Assembly (NCBI RefSeq): GCF_002871005.1
Contig: NZ_PHSN01000006.1
Span: 124,001 to 188,000 of the forward strand
Direction of reading: 5' to 3'
Origin: Acidimangrovimonas sediminis
GTDB lineage: Bacteria; Pseudomonadota; Alphaproteobacteria; Rhodobacterales; Rhodobacteraceae
DNA: 64,000 nt
Of the stretch, positions 9,119 through 17,917 are shown piece after piece. How positions within the stretch are numbered: the stretch's first letter is position 1; every line of letters starts with the position of its first letter. A program made the position numbers and the translations under genes. The notes below the pieces were generated by a model that was not told where the DNA came from, searched no databases, and worked only from the letters and a program-made list of their open reading frames with translations.

Positions 9119-9502
9119 TCAGCCCTTGAAGGCCGTGACCTCGATCTCGACCTTCATCTCGGGGTTCACGAGATCGGCGATGATCATGGTCGCTGCGGGG
9201 CGGATCGTGCCGAAGGTCTCCGACAGGGCCGGAATGATCTCTTCCATGTAGGCAGAGTTGGTGATGATGTAGTTGGCCCGAACGACGTCGGTCATGGCGA
9301 ATCCGGCCTCGGCCAGCACGTTCGCGATTGTCGCCAGTGCATTGCGCGCCTGTTCCAGAACGCTGACCGGAAAGATCTTGGTGGCCGGATCGACCCCGGT
9401 TGTGCCGGCGACGAAGCACCAATCGCCCTGAACCACGGCACGGGAATAGCCAAGCTTGGGTTCATAAGGCGAACCGCCCGAAATCAGACGTTTTTCGGCC
9501 AT
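9119..9502 (-). CDS. RidA/YjgF-family protein
   Basis: This 127-residue member of the Rid superfamily forms trimeric chorismate-mutase-like folds. Archetypal RidA deaminates reactive enamines and imines. The sequence shows FVAGTTGVDP, LEQARNALATIANVLAEAG and RANYIITNSAYMEEI. In the C-terminal block the sequence is IRPAATMI where RidA of E. coli has FPARSxVEV, so the catalytic Arg105 position appears to be Ala (about 104). This places it outside the deaminase-competent RidA/Rid1-3 groups, and its substrate is unknown. It lies between rdgB (8-bp gap) and hemW (2-bp gap) in a single transcription unit. Confidence 0.88.
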   Translation of the reverse strand: MAEKRLISGGSPYEPKLGYSRAVVQGDWCFVAGTTGVDPATKIFPVSVLEQARNALATIANVLAEAGFAMTDVVRANYIITNSAYMEEIIPALSETFGTIRPAATMIIADLVNPEMKVEIEVTAFKG

Positions 9503-9510
9503 GTCAGAGA

Positions 9511-10119
9511 CTATCCTTCGAAGATGCGCACGAACTTGGCAAAGGCGTCGGCGCGGTGGGAAAGCGTGTTCTTTTCCTCGGCCGACATCTCGGCGAAGGT
9601 TCTGTCGTGGCCCTCGGGCTGGAACATCGGGTCGTAGCCGTGGCCCTGCGCGCCGCGCATCGGCCAGACAAGCTGCCCCTCGGCCTTGCCCTCGAACACC
9701 TCGTCATGGCCGTCGGGCCAGGCAAGGACGAAGGTGGAGCGGAAGCGCGCGGTGCGGGGCAGGGGGGCGGCCTTCGCTTCGCAGGCGCTCCAGGTCTTTT
9801 CCATCGCCATCTGGAAGTCGCGCCCGTTCGGGGTTTCAGCCCAATTGGCGGTATAGACCCCGGGGGCGCCGTCGAGGCAATCGACCTCGATCCCGGAATC
9901 ATCGGCCAGCGCGGGCAGGTTCGTGGCTTTCGCCGCCGCGTGCGCCTTGATCCGGGCGTTCCCGACAAAGGTGGTCTCGGTCTCGTCCGGCTCGGGCAGG
10001 TTCAGCTCCTTCGCGCCGACGACGGCGATGCCATAAGGCGCCAGGAGTGCAGTTATCTCCTCGAGCTTGCCGGCATTGTGCGTCGCGACCAGCAGGCGGT
10101 CGCCGGAAAACGCCCTCAT
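9511..10119 (-). CDS. rdgB: dITP/XTP pyrophosphatase (RdgB/HAM1 family)
   Basis: This 202-residue enzyme hydrolyses non-canonical purine triphosphates (dITP, XTP) to monophosphates and keeps them out of DNA and RNA. The family motifs are present: [11 protein letters not shown] near residues 11-21, [20 protein letters not shown] (about 70-90), the GHGYDPMF block and SHRADAF near the C-terminus. Its ATG overlaps the rph stop (ATGA), so it is translationally coupled to RNase PH, and rid follows 8 bp after its stop. Confidence 0.96.
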   Translation of the reverse strand: MRAFSGDRLLVATHNAGKLEEITALLAPYGIAVVGAKELNLPEPDETETTFVGNARIKAHAAAKATNLPALADDSGIEVDCLDGAPGVYTANWAETPNGRDFQMAMEKTWSACEAKAAPLPRTARFRSTFVLAWPDGHDEVFEGKAEGQLVWPMRGAQGHGYDPMFQPEGHDRTFAEMSAEEKNTLSHRADAFAKFVRIFEG

Positions 10120-10829
10120 GCCACGGCCGCCTTCTGGGCTGCGACCAGCTCGGCAATGCCGGCCTCCGCGAGGTCCAGAAGCTTGCTCATCTCGTCGCGC
10201 GAGAAGGTGGCGCCCTCGGCCGACATCTGCACCTCGATCAGCCTGCCGCCGCCGGTCAGGATGAAGTTGCCGTCGGTGCCTGCCTCGCTGTCCTCGGCAT
10301 AGTCGAGATCGAGGACGGGCTGGCCCGCGTAGATCCCGCAGGAGACGGCGGCGACGTGGTCGATGATCGGATCGGACGTCACGATTCCGGCCTTCAGGAG
10401 CTTGTTCACCGCCAGACGCAGGGCGACCCAGCCGCCGGTGATCGAGGCGCAGCGAGTGCCGCCATCAGCTTGGATCACGTCGCAATCGATGGTGATCTGA
10501 CGTTCGCCTAAGGCCGAGCGGTCGATGCCTGCGCGGAGCGCTCGGCCGATCAGGCGCTGGATTTCCACCGTGCGGCCCTGTTGCTTGCCCGAGGCGGCCT
10601 CGCGCCGCGTCCGGGTGTTGGTGGCGCGGGGCAGCATGCCGTATTCGGCGGTGACCCAGCCGAGGCCGGTGTTGCGCAGGAACGGCGGTGGGCGATCCTC
10701 GATCGAGGCGGTGCACAGGACGTGGGTATCGCCCGCCTTGATCAGGCAGGAGCCTTCGGCGTGTTTCGTGACCCCGGTTTCGATTGAAATCGGGCGCATT
10801 TCGCTTATTTGACGGTTGGACGGGCGCAT
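10116..10829 (-). CDS. rph: Ribonuclease PH
   Basis: This 237-residue phosphorolytic 3'-to-5' exoribonuclease trims tRNA 3' ends. The motifs include [26 protein letters not shown] at the N-terminus, the phosphate-binding TNTRTRREA region with [19 protein letters not shown], the [18 protein letters not shown] block and the [16 protein letters not shown] active-site segment with conserved acidic residues. The length is typical (238 in E. coli). AAAGGAG sits 5-6 nt before the ATG. It heads the operon rph-rdgB-rid-hemW-DUF454 and is divergent from hrcA, as in many alphaproteobacteria. Confidence 0.96.
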   Translation of the reverse strand: MRPSNRQISEMRPISIETGVTKHAEGSCLIKAGDTHVLCTASIEDRPPPFLRNTGLGWVTAEYGMLPRATNTRTRREAASGKQQGRTVEIQRLIGRALRAGIDRSALGERQITIDCDVIQADGGTRCASITGGWVALRLAVNKLLKAGIVTSDPIIDHVAAVSCGIYAGQPVLDLDYAEDSEAGTDGNFILTGGGRLIEVQMSAEGATFSRDEMSKLLDLAEAGIAELVAAQKAAVA

Positions 10830-10855
10830 TGGGGCTCCTTTCCCTTTTTGCCTGC

Positions 10856-10885
10856 CAGATAGGCGCGCCCGTGTGCGCGATGCAA
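10856..10885 (-). promoter_or_regulatory. Putative promoter of the rph operon
   Basis: On the minus strand TTGCAT (10880-10885) and TATCTG (10856-10861) are separated by 18 nt, placing the start about 20 nt upstream of the rph ATG. The hexamers are imperfect but positioned appropriately in the divergent rph/hrcA gap. Confidence 0.35.
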
Positions 10886-10913
10886 CCCCCAGCGGCTTCG
10901 TTGAGCAGGCAGA

Positions 10914-10941
10914 TTGACGCTGAAATCCGGCGGTCTTTAAT
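10914..10941 (+). promoter_or_regulatory. Putative sigma-70-type promoter of hrcA-grpE
   Basis: TTGACG (10914-10919), 16-nt spacer, TTTAAT (10936-10941): both hexamers match the consensus at five positions. No CIRCE inverted repeat (TTAGCACTC-N9-GAGTGCTAA) is visible in this gap, so HrcA probably does not act on its own gene here. Confidence 0.6.
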
Positions 10942-10967
10942 GGGGATGTGCAGGAGACGTGAGGCGG

Positions 10968-12032
10968 ATGATCGAAGGACCGGGCATTCTGGCAGAACTC
11001 AACGACCGCTCGCGCGAGGTTTTCCGGCGCGTGGTCGAAGGGTATCTGACCACCGGTGATCCCGTCGGGTCACGGACCCTGACGCGGACGATGTCGGAAA
11101 AGGTCAGCGCCGCGACGATCCGCAATGTGATGCAAGATCTTGAATACATGGGCTTGCTCGATAGCCCCCATATCTCGGCCGGGCGGGTGCCGACACAGGC
11201 GGGCCTGCGGATGTTCGTCGATGGTCTGCTGGAGGTCGGGACGCTCAGCACCGATGAGCGGCAGCAGATCGACGCGACCATGGGCGCGAACGAGAATGAC
11301 CTAGGGTCGCTTCTGGACCGGGTTGGTTCGGCGCTCTCTGGCCTGACGCGGGGGGCAAGCCTTGTGCTGGCGCCGAAGCACGAGGCCCCGATCCGGCATA
11401 TCGAGTTCGTCAGCCTCGCGCCCGACCGGGCGCTGGTGGTTCTGGTGATGGCCGACGGTCATGTCGAGAACCGCATCTTCTCGCCGCCGCCGGGGCTGAC
11501 GCCTTCGGCGATGCGGGAGGCCGCGAATTTCCTCAACGCGCTGGCCGAGGGTCGCACGCTGACCGATCTGCGTTCCTCCTTCGCGCGGGAGATCACGGCG
11601 CGGCGGCGCGAAATCGACGTTCTGGCCGCCCAGCTTGTCGAAAGCGGGCTGGCGGTCTGGGAAGACAAGGACGGCCGGAATGAGCGGCTGATCGTGCGCG
11701 GGCGGGCGAACCTGCTGGAAACGGCGGCCGAGGCCGAGGAACTGGACCGGATCCGAAACCTCTTCGACGACCTGGAACGCAAGCGCGACATTGCCGAATT
11801 CCTGGAACTGGCCGACGAAGGCGAAGGTGTCCGGATTTTTATCGGTTCGGAGAACAAGCTTTTCTCACTTTCGGGTTCCTCTCTGGTGGTCTCTCCCTAT
11901 ATGAACGCTGACCGTAAGATCATTGGCGCCGTGGGTGTCATCGGTCCGACGCGGCTCAACTACGGGCGCATCGTGCCGATCGTCGACTACACGGCGCAGC
12001 TCGTCGGAAGGCTGTTTTCCGACCGGGCTTGA
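10968..12032 (+). CDS. hrcA: Heat-inducible transcription repressor HrcA
   Basis: This 354-residue repressor binds CIRCE elements in front of chaperone operons (groESL in alphaproteobacteria) and needs GroE for activity. The N-terminal winged helix contains [44 protein letters not shown] and [11 protein letters not shown] (about residues 8-65). The C-terminal half carries the GAF-like and dimerisation region ending in [24 protein letters not shown] 10968 is preferred, with AGGAG 11 nt upstream; GTG at 10959 is an alternative adding three residues but would sit only 2 nt from the AGGAG. grpE follows after 22 bp, the usual hrcA-grpE pair. Confidence 0.95.
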   Translation: MIEGPGILAELNDRSREVFRRVVEGYLTTGDPVGSRTLTRTMSEKVSAATIRNVMQDLEYMGLLDSPHISAGRVPTQAGLRMFVDGLLEVGTLSTDERQQIDATMGANENDLGSLLDRVGSALSGLTRGASLVLAPKHEAPIRHIEFVSLAPDRALVVLVMADGHVENRIFSPPPGLTPSAMREAANFLNALAEGRTLTDLRSSFAREITARRREIDVLAAQLVESGLAVWEDKDGRNERLIVRGRANLLETAAEAEELDRIRNLFDDLERKRDIAEFLELADEGEGVRIFIGSENKLFSLSGSSLVVSPYMNADRKIIGAVGVIGPTRLNYGRIVPIVDYTAQLVGRLFSDRA

Positions 12033-12054
12033 GAACCGGGCATAGAGGTTAGGA

Positions 12055-12591
12055 ATGTCGGAAGAAAAGAAAGACGAGATCCTAGAGGACCCGCTCGCCG
12101 CGGAGGGCGACGCCGGTCTTGAGGGTGAGATCGAAGCGCTGAAGGCCGAGCGGGACGAATTCCGCGACCGCTTCATGCGGGCGCTGGCGGATGCCGAGAA
12201 TGCCCGCAAGCGCAGCGACCGCGACCGTCGCGAGGCCGAGAACTACGGCGGTTCTAAACTGGCGCGTGACATGCTGCCGGTCTACGACAACCTGTCGCGG
12301 GCGCTGGCCGCGGTGACGGATGAACAGCGCGAGCAGCAGAAGTCGCTGCTCGAGGGGATCGAGCTGACGATGCGTGAATTGCGCAACGTCTTCGCCAAGC
12401 ATGGGATCGTGCTGATCTCGCCGGCGGTGGGCGACAAGTTCGATCCGCAACACCATGAGGCGATGTTCGAGGCGCCGGTGCCGGGCACCAAGGCGGGTGA
12501 GATCATCCAGGTGATGACCGAGGGCTTCCAACTGCACGACCGTCTGTTGCGGCCCGCCCAGGTGGGCGTGTCGTCGACGCCCGCGTCCTGA
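12055..12591 (+). CDS. grpE: Nucleotide exchange factor GrpE
   Basis: This 178-residue DnaK nucleotide exchange factor has an N-terminal acidic tail, a long coiled-coil helix (about residues 22-65, EIEALKAERDEFRDRFMRAL then NARKRSDRDRREAE) and a compact C-terminal beta domain. The C-terminal domain has the GrpE signature GDKFDPQHHEAMFEAPVPG and ends with QLHDRLLRPAQVGVS. GGTTAGGA precedes the ATG. It is co-transcribed with hrcA, and a strong intrinsic terminator follows about 50 bp downstream. dnaK and dnaJ are not in this window. Confidence 0.96.
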   Translation: MSEEKKDEILEDPLAAEGDAGLEGEIEALKAERDEFRDRFMRALADAENARKRSDRDRREAENYGGSKLARDMLPVYDNLSRALAAVTDEQREQQKSLLEGIELTMRELRNVFAKHGIVLISPAVGDKFDPQHHEAMFEAPVPGTKAGEIIQVMTEGFQLHDRLLRPAQVGVSSTPAS

Positions 12592-12638
12592 GGTACTCCG
12601 GCCGCGGGTTAGGCGGCCTTGCGTCATTCGACCCACGT

Positions 12639-12679
12639 GAAACGCCCGTTCCCGTCGCCGGGGGCGGGCGTTTCCTTTT
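12639..12679 (+). terminator. Intrinsic terminator after grpE
   Basis: A perfect 10-bp stem, GAAACGCCCG (12639-12648) with CGGGCGTTTC (12665-12674), is followed by CTTTT. It lies about 50 bp after grpE. Confidence 0.85.
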
Positions 12680-12779
12680 GTGCCGGGCGTGCAGTCTGCC
12701 CAAGGCGCGGTTGAACGCGCCCTGCCGGGCGGGTCCTGCTGGACCCACTGGCAATGGATATTTGAAAAATCGGGAAAAT

Positions 12780-12856
12780 TGGTCGGAGCGAGAGGATTCG
12801 AACCTCCGACCCCCTGCTCCCGAAGCAGGTGCGCTACCAGGCTGCGCTACGCTCCG
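12780..12856 (-). tRNA. tRNA-Pro, anticodon CGG
   Basis: Read on the minus strand, this folds into a 77-nt cloverleaf: acceptor stem CGGAGCG/CGCTCCG, D arm GCGC/GCGC, anticodon stem CCTGC/GCAGG with loop TTCGGGA (anticodon CGG at 12820-12822), and T arm GGAGG-TTCGAAT-CCTCT. The discriminator A and an encoded CCA end lie at 12780-12783. It would read the CCG proline codon, which should be frequent in this GC-rich genome. Confidence 0.97.
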
Positions 12857-12868
12857 ACCGTGGCGGTG

Positions 12869-12897
12869 GGGTTACCGATTCGAGCGGACATTTGCAA
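12869..12897 (-). promoter_or_regulatory. Putative promoter of tRNA-Pro
   Basis: Minus strand TTGCAA (12892-12897), 17-nt spacer, TAACCC (12869-12874). The predicted start would be only a few bases before the mature tRNA 5' end at 12856. Confidence 0.4.
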
Positions 12898-12906
12898 GAG
12901 GGCACG

Positions 12907-13857
12907 TCACTGTTTCGGACGTTGTAGCAACGCGCCCAGTCTTGGCATGATCCCAGTGATGAAACGCGACCGCGCCGAAAGCACCGGGCGGTTCTCCGAC
13001 GCCTGCCCGCGGCTTTCGCGCAGGACGATGTAAAGCCCCGAGGCGATGACCACGCAGGCGCCGATCCCGGTCCAGCCGTCCAGCCGTTCGTGAAAGAACA
13101 GGTCGCCGAAGACCACCGCCCAGAGGATCTGGGAATATTGCATCGACGAGGCGACGGCAGCCTCGCCCAACCGGTAGGCGGCAATCAGCACGACCATGGC
13201 GAGAAAGGTCATCACCGCGATCGAGGCCGCGGCGCCAAGGTCGATAAGGTCCATCGGCTTGTAGACCAGCGGCAACGCCGCCCCCATCAGGATGACGTTC
13301 CCGAGCATCGGAAAGATCAGCAGGACGGTGCTGCGTTCCACGCCGCCGATGCGGCGCATGATGACCGCAGACAGCGCGCTGGCAAAGGCCGAGAACAGGC
13401 CAGCGACGTGGCCGAGGCTGAGGCTCGACACACCGGGGCGCAGCACGATCAGCACGCCGATCAGGCCGACGACGATGGCGATGCCGCGGTGACGGCCGAC
13501 TCGCTCCCCCAGCACCGGGATGGCCAGCAGGGTGATCATGATCGGCATCGAGAACAGGATGGAATAGGCCTGCGCCAGCGGCAGTACCGAGAAGGTGTAG
13601 AACGACCCGAGCCCGCCCAGTACCTGCGCCGCCGTATGGATCGCCACCCACCATGGGTGCCGCGGCCTCAGGTTGCTGTCGGTGGTGTCGCGCACCATCA
13701 TGAGCGTCAGCAGCGGAAAGGCCATCAGCTGGCTGAAGAACAGCATCTGTTCCGGCGCAAAGCGCGCGCCCAGCCACTTCACCACCGCGTCACTCGTCGC
13801 GTAGATCGCGAAGGCCAGCAGCGCCAGCAGGGTTCCCTTGACGTTGGTGTTGGCCAT
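12907..13857 (-). CDS. EamA/DMT-family transporter
   Basis: This 316-residue inner-membrane protein has about ten hydrophobic helices arranged as two EamA repeats (roughly residues 5-140 and 150-285). The first begins LLALLAFAIYATSDAVVKWL and the second follows the loop after VLIVLRPGVSSLSLGHVAG. The drug/metabolite transporter superfamily exports amino acids, metabolites or drugs; the substrate cannot be told from sequence. Residues after about 285 form a basic cytoplasmic tail. It is monocistronic on the minus strand between leuB (upstream, separated by a terminator) and tRNA-Pro. Confidence 0.85.
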   Translation of the reverse strand: MANTNVKGTLLALLAFAIYATSDAVVKWLGARFAPEQMLFFSQLMAFPLLTLMMVRDTTDSNLRPRHPWWVAIHTAAQVLGGLGSFYTFSVLPLAQAYSILFSMPIMITLLAIPVLGERVGRHRGIAIVVGLIGVLIVLRPGVSSLSLGHVAGLFSAFASALSAVIMRRIGGVERSTVLLIFPMLGNVILMGAALPLVYKPMDLIDLGAAASIAVMTFLAMVVLIAAYRLGEAAVASSMQYSQILWAVVFGDLFFHERLDGWTGIGACVVIASGLYIVLRESRGQASENRPVLSARSRFITGIMPRLGALLQRPKQ

Positions 13858-13875
13858 GGCGGTCCGTCCCTGCGC

Positions 13876-13910
13876 AAAGAAAAAGGCCCGGCGAAAAGTA
13901 CCGGGCCTTT
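13876..13910 (-). terminator. Intrinsic terminator after leuB
   Basis: On the minus strand AAAGGCCCGG and CCGGGCCTTT form a 10-bp stem with a 9-nt loop, followed by TTCTTTG. It sits 20 bp after the leuB stop and before the EamA gene. Confidence 0.85.
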
Positions 13911-13929
13911 CGCGTATACCGTCTCGTGA

Positions 13930-15030
13930 CTAGAGCGAGGCGTCAAGCGCCGCAAGGATCGCGTCGCCCATGCCCGAGGTGGACACCGGGGTGCCGCCCT
14001 CGGGGCCCATCAGGTCGGCCGTGCGCACGCCATCGGCCAGCACCTTCTCGATCGCGGCTTCCAGCCGGTCGGCCTCGGCGCCCAGGTCGTAGGAATAGCG
14101 CAGCGCCATGGCAAAGCTGAGGATGCAGGCGATCGGGTTGGCCTTGCCCTGGCCCGCGATGTCGGGGGCCGAGCCGTGGACCGGTTCGTACATCGCGCGC
14201 GGTCGGCCGCTCGCCATCGGCGCGCCGAGGCTGGCGGAGGGCAGCATGCCGAGAGAGCCGGTCAGCATGGCCGCGCAGTCGGACAGGATGTCGCCGAACA
14301 GGTTGTCGGTCACGATGACGTCGAACTGCTTGGGCGCGCGCACCAGCTGCATCGCACCGTTGTCGGCATACATGTGGCTTGTTTCGACTTCGGGGTATTC
14401 CTTGCCGACGCGGGTCACGACCTCGCGCCACAGGATCCCCGATTCCATGACGTTGGCCTTTTCCATGGAACAGAGTTTCTTGTTGCGCCGCATGGCCAGC
14501 TCGAACGCCGCGCGCGCGACGCGCTCGATCTCGCTTTCGGTGTAGCGCTGGGTGTTGATGCCCACACGCTCATTGCCTTCCTCGAAGATGCCGCGCGGCT
14601 CGCCGAAGTAGACGCCCGAGGTGAGTTCCCGCACGATCATGATGTCGAGACCGGCGACCACGTCCTTCTTCAGCGACGAGAAGTCCGCCAGCGCATCGAA
14701 GCATTGCGCCGGGCGGAGGTTGGCGAACAGGTCCATCTCCTTGCGCAGGCGCAGCAGGCCCCGCTCGGGCTTCACGCTGAAATCGAGCACGTCGTATTTC
14801 GGGCCGCCCACGGCGCCCAGCAGGACCGCGTCCACTTCCTGGGCCTTGGCCATCGTGTCGTCGTGCAGCGGCGTGCCGTGCTTGTCATAGGCTGCGCCGC
14901 CGACAAGATCTTCGCTGACGTCGAAGGCGATGGAGCGCTTGTCGCCGAACCAGTCGATGACACGGCGGACCTCGGCCATCACTTCGGGGCCGATGCCGTC
15001 GCCAGGCAGGATAAGAAGGGTATTCGTCAT
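13930..15030 (-). CDS. leuB: 3-Isopropylmalate dehydrogenase
   Basis: This 366-residue enzyme oxidatively decarboxylates 3-isopropylmalate to 2-oxoisocaproate in leucine synthesis using NAD+. It shows [14 protein letters not shown] at the N-terminus, AVGGPKYD, the substrate-binding [12 protein letters not shown]-like block ([21 protein letters not shown]), [28 protein letters not shown], and the metal-binding [26 protein letters not shown] segment. The C-terminal region has [18 protein letters not shown]. The length is typical. It has its own putative promoter and terminator and is separated from leuCD by two unrelated genes. Confidence 0.97.
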   Translation of the reverse strand: MTNTLLILPGDGIGPEVMAEVRRVIDWFGDKRSIAFDVSEDLVGGAAYDKHGTPLHDDTMAKAQEVDAVLLGAVGGPKYDVLDFSVKPERGLLRLRKEMDLFANLRPAQCFDALADFSSLKKDVVAGLDIMIVRELTSGVYFGEPRGIFEEGNERVGINTQRYTESEIERVARAAFELAMRRNKKLCSMEKANVMESGILWREVVTRVGKEYPEVETSHMYADNGAMQLVRAPKQFDVIVTDNLFGDILSDCAAMLTGSLGMLPSASLGAPMASGRPRAMYEPVHGSAPDIAGQGKANPIACILSFAMALRYSYDLGAEADRLEAAIEKVLADGVRTADLMGPEGGTPVSTSGMGDAILAALDASL

Positions 15031-15057
15031 GGGCTCTCTCCCGGAAAAGTCCTGTTT

Positions 15058-15085
15058 CGCCTAGCCTTTCAGGGGCGAAGCGCAA
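15058..15085 (-). promoter_or_regulatory. Putative promoter of leuB
   Basis: Minus strand TTGCGC (15080-15085), 16-nt spacer, TAGGCG (15058-15063). The expected start is about 20 nt before the leuB ATG. Confidence 0.45.
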
Positions 15086-15128
15086 GCTGCCCTCGGCGCT
15101 TGCCGGCGGTGGCCACACGGGGCGGCGA

Positions 15129-16223
15129 TCAGGGCAAAGCGATGTCGGCCCAGACTAGGCGATGGGGCGAGGCCCCGGACGCCGCGTCGGCGCCGGGATC
15201 TCCGGGCGGCGGCCAGTAGACACCCGCGGCCGTGACACGCAGCCCGGCCGAGGGCAGCAGATAGTCGACTCGCAGGTTGCCCGGCCCCTTGCCCTCATCC
15301 CAATCCGCGGTGGTGAGGGCGGGGTCGCCCCTGTGGCCGGTGCTGGCGGCGGCCACAGCGCCTTTGCTGGTTGGCTTCGGATCCTGCACCCTCGGGTCGG
15401 CCAGAAGCGCGGCCAGCGCGTCGCGCCGTCCCTCGCCATCTGCGGGATCAAGGTTGGCGTCGCCGAGGATCACGAAACGCCCGGTCGGCGCGGGCCATGG
15501 CAACCTGCCGTCCAGATAGGCCAGCCAAAGCGCGGTTTCGTCCCTGTTCCGGCGGCCGTTGCGGTCGTTTGGCCCGTCGAAGACCGGTGGCGTGGCAGCA
15601 TAGGCCAGCAGGTGCAGCGGCCCCGAAGGCGTGATCACCACGACGTCCCAGTGGCCCGAGGACGACAGGCGCTGAACCGCCTGCGTCTCTGCGCCCAGCC
15701 CCGCGCCCGCGATCAGGTTGCCGGGCAGGTCGCGCCACAGGAGGGCGGAAAGATCGCGGCTGGATCCGGCGTCTATCGGCAGGCGCGAGAGAATCGCCAT
15801 GCCCCCCTGACCGGGAAACCAGCCGTAGCCCTGCGCATCGCGCGGCCCGGTGGCGACCCCGTCGCCGTCGAGGTCGAGGCCGGTGGGCACCCCGGTGTTC
15901 GGTGCGCGGGCGAAGGCATGGGGATAAGGCGCGCCCGCGGCCGCCAGCCGTTCGCGCAGCGCGGTCAGGGCAAGGCCCGTGGCGTCATAGTCGATATCCG
16001 TGATCAACAGGACGTCAGGGCGGGTCGCGGCGATCACCGCGACGGCGGCGGCGATCTGGGGATCCTTGCCGCGTCGGATGTCCTGCAGCAGCAGACCTGG
16101 CCCCCGGCGCGACAGCGCGGCATCCCAGGTGGCAATGCGCAGGGTATCCGCTCGCGCCGCGCCAGTTGTTGCAGCGGTGGACAGCGCGGCAATCAGGCCA
16201 ACAAGGTGGATAAGGCGTCTCAG
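15129..16223 (-). CDS. Secreted endonuclease/exonuclease/phosphatase-family protein, probable CTG start
   Basis: This 364-residue exported protein has the endonuclease/exonuclease/phosphatase fold. After a signal peptide (MRRLIHLVGLIAAL onward, cleavage near ARA-DTL) come LRIATWDAAL, a DVLLITDIDYD block, a PNTGVPTGLDLDGDG segment, the FVILGDANLDPADGEGRRDAL catalytic block and a terminal LRVDYLLPS...HRLVWADIAL block typical of the fold. Mg-binding Asp, Asn and His residues appear conserved. No ATG, GTG or TTG occurs in frame near the signal peptide. The most economical start is CTG at 16223, which overlaps the stop of the upstream gene as CTGA. The substrate (nucleic acid, phospholipid or phosphate ester) is unknown. 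Confidence 0.78.
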   Translation of the reverse strand: MRRLIHLVGLIAALSTAATTGAARADTLRIATWDAALSRRGPGLLLQDIRRGKDPQIAAAVAVIAATRPDVLLITDIDYDATGLALTALRERLAAAGAPYPHAFARAPNTGVPTGLDLDGDGVATGPRDAQGYGWFPGQGGMAILSRLPIDAGSSRDLSALLWRDLPGNLIAGAGLGAETQAVQRLSSSGHWDVVVITPSGPLHLLAYAATPPVFDGPNDRNGRRNRDETALWLAYLDGRLPWPAPTGRFVILGDANLDPADGEGRRDALAALLADPRVQDPKPTSKGAVAAASTGHRGDPALTTADWDEGKGPGNLRVDYLLPSAGLRVTAAGVYWPPPGDPGADAASGASPHRLVWADIALP

Positions 16224-17053
16224 GCCGCCTGGAGGGCCCCCTGAAGCGCCGCGTTCTGGCGGCGTTTCTCGCGGATCATGTCCGCGACCCGGCTCATCGC
16301 GATGCCGCGCATGAACAGGCTTGCGGGAAGGAAGGCCCATGCCGCCACCATCCAGATCATCGTCTGCGGCTGTGCCAGCGTGATCTCTCCAAAGCTGGAA
16401 GAGGCCGCCTTGACCACCGCCGGAACAAGGAATGGCAGCAGAAACCCTAACGCAAGGTTAACGCGCGCGTCGCGTTCGAGCCGGGCGACGACGTCGCCCC
16501 CGATCGTCGGGTCGAAGGTGGGCAGGTTGACCCACACGTTGAAGGTGCCGTTCGAGCTGGGCCAGCCGAAGATCTTCAGCACGATGACGAAGATCGACAG
16601 CATGATGAGCGAGATCAGGTAGGCCATGCCGGCGGCGACGCGCACCTCCTCGACATGTGCCGCGCTCGTGCTGGTGGACAGCATCAGCGTCATCAGCCGC
16701 ACCGGGCTGTAGGGAAAGTCGATCGCGTGGCCGATTAGCTGGCCGACGGCCTGCACGAAGACGGTCATCGGCGTCGGCTCGTAAGCGCCGCGCGCGATCA
16801 CGGTCAGCAGGAAGACGGTGATGAAGAGCGAGAGATAGCGGATGCGGTTGAACGGCGGGGCGTAGCGGAACTCGACCAGCCCGGGATAGGCCGAGGAATA
16901 TTCGACGAAGGTCAGGATCCCCCCGAACAGGGCGATCAGCGCGACGATCTGGGCGGTGTCCGCGCCATTGCCGGGCAACAGCGTTGCCGGCGTCGCGATC
17001 ATCACCATGACCAGAAGAGAGCGCACGAGTGCGCCTGTCACACGTCCTACCAC
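16220..17053 (-). CDS. Conserved hypothetical multi-spanning membrane protein
   Basis: This 277-residue protein has about five to six hydrophobic segments (roughly residues 8-25, 33-50, 73-90, 142-165, 203-220 and 235-250). There is a distinctive cytoplasmic or periplasmic loop with SSAYPGLVEFRYAPPFNRIRYLSLF and a conserved-looking SPVRLMTLMLSTSTSAAHVEEVRVAAG segment. The C-terminus is basic (REKRRQNAALQGALQAA). I do not recognise a named family. Its stop overlaps the CTG start of the downstream exported endonuclease-like gene, so the two probably work or are expressed together. Start is the first ATG in frame; the translational start region is GTG/ATG-poor, so it is only moderately certain. 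Confidence 0.7.
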   Translation of the reverse strand: MVGRVTGALVRSLLVMVMIATPATLLPGNGADTAQIVALIALFGGILTFVEYSSAYPGLVEFRYAPPFNRIRYLSLFITVFLLTVIARGAYEPTPMTVFVQAVGQLIGHAIDFPYSPVRLMTLMLSTSTSAAHVEEVRVAAGMAYLISLIMLSIFVIVLKIFGWPSSNGTFNVWVNLPTFDPTIGGDVVARLERDARVNLALGFLLPFLVPAVVKAASSSFGEITLAQPQTMIWMVAAWAFLPASLFMRGIAMSRVADMIREKRRQNAALQGALQAA

Positions 17054-17258
17054 TGCCCCATCATCCTTGATCTGGACGGACGGGGTACGATGCCCAGCCC
17101 TTGTTCCAATCCGGACCCGTCAATTGTGACGGTCTGCCTCATCTTTGCCACAGTTTTGCCCATCTTCGGCGTCCCTAGCAATCTTGTGGTTAAGAAAACC
17201 CAAGTCTTTCGGCCATTTGAGGGAAAAACTGTCGCCGCTTTGCATCAATTCTGTGGCG

Positions 17259-17286
17259 AAAAAAAGGGCCACCCAAAAGGTGGCCC
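17259..17286 (-). terminator. Intrinsic terminator after leuD
   Basis: Minus strand GGGCCACC / GGTGGCCC (8 bp, loop TTTTG) is followed by seven T residues. It lies 24 bp beyond the leuD stop. The roughly 200 bp between it and the membrane protein gene are less GC-rich and hold no ORF that I can support. Confidence 0.88.
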
Positions 17287-17310
17287 CAGATCTTGTGGCT
17301 GTAGCCCCGG

Positions 17311-17916
17311 TCAGACCCAAGGATGCAGGGTCGCGTTCTTCGCTTCGAAGCTGTCGATCGCGCTGGCTTTTTCCATCGTCAGGCCGATGTCGTCGAGGCC
17401 TTCCAGAAGACAATGCTTCTTGAAGCTGTCGATCTCGAAGTGGAATTCCTGCCCGTCCGAGGTGGTGACGGTCTGGGCCTCGAGATCCACGGTCAGTCGC
17501 GCGTTAGAGCCTTTCTTCGCGTCCTCGGTCAGGATGTCGACCACGTCCTGCGGCAGGGCGATCGGCAGGATGCCGTTCTTGAAGCAGTTGCCGTAGAAGA
17601 TGTCGGCGAAGCTGGGTGCGATGACGCAGCGGATGCCGAAATCCTTGATCGCCCAGGGGGCGTGTTCGCGCGAGGAGCCACAGCCGAAGTTTTCGCCCGC
17701 AACGATGATCTCGGCGTGGCGATAGGCCGGCTGGTTGAGCACGAAGTCGGGGTTCTCGCTGCCGTCGCGGTTGAAGCGCATCTCGTCGAAGAGGTTCTTG
17801 CCGAGCCCCTCGCGCTTGATGGTCTTCAGGAATTGCTTGGGGATGATCATGTCGGTGTCGATGTTGACCAGCGGCAGCGGTGCGGCGACCCCGGTCAGGG
17901 TGGTGAACTTGTCCAT
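17311..17916 (-). CDS. leuD: 3-Isopropylmalate dehydratase small subunit
   Basis: This 201-residue small subunit partners LeuC in isomerising 2- to 3-isopropylmalate. It starts [31 protein letters not shown], and the swivel-domain signature [17 protein letters not shown] is present, followed by [24 protein letters not shown] at 17916 is preferred, giving the usual length of about 200 residues; an upstream ATG at 17949 would add 11 residues inside the preceding gene. AGGA lies 8 nt upstream. The GNAT gene ends 1 nt before it (TGACATG), and a terminator follows. It is the third gene of leuC-GNAT-leuD. Confidence 0.96.
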   Translation of the reverse strand: MDKFTTLTGVAAPLPLVNIDTDMIIPKQFLKTIKREGLGKNLFDEMRFNRDGSENPDFVLNQPAYRHAEIIVAGENFGCGSSREHAPWAIKDFGIRCVIAPSFADIFYGNCFKNGILPIALPQDVVDILTEDAKKGSNARLTVDLEAQTVTTSDGQEFHFEIDSFKKHCLLEGLDDIGLTMEKASAIDSFEAKNATLHPWV

Positions 17917-17917
17917 G

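Noticed and set aside
10830-10967. CIRCE element in front of hrcA
   Set aside because: No TTAGCACTC-N9-GAGTGCTAA-like inverted repeat could be found in the gap.
12634-12643. CACGTGAAAC half of a parS palindrome
   Set aside because: Only one half-site matches; its bases form the upstream arm of the grpE terminator, so it is not counted as a third parS.
12731-12746. GGGTCC-TGCT-GGACCC hairpin as a terminator for tRNA-Pro
   Set aside because: No T run follows on the minus strand, and it is about 35 nt beyond the CCA end; support is too weak.
16447-16461. TTAA-N7-TTAG sequence resembling a CtrA box on the minus strand
   Set aside because: It lies inside the coding region of the membrane protein gene, not in a promoter, and differs from the full TTAA-N7-TTAA motif.
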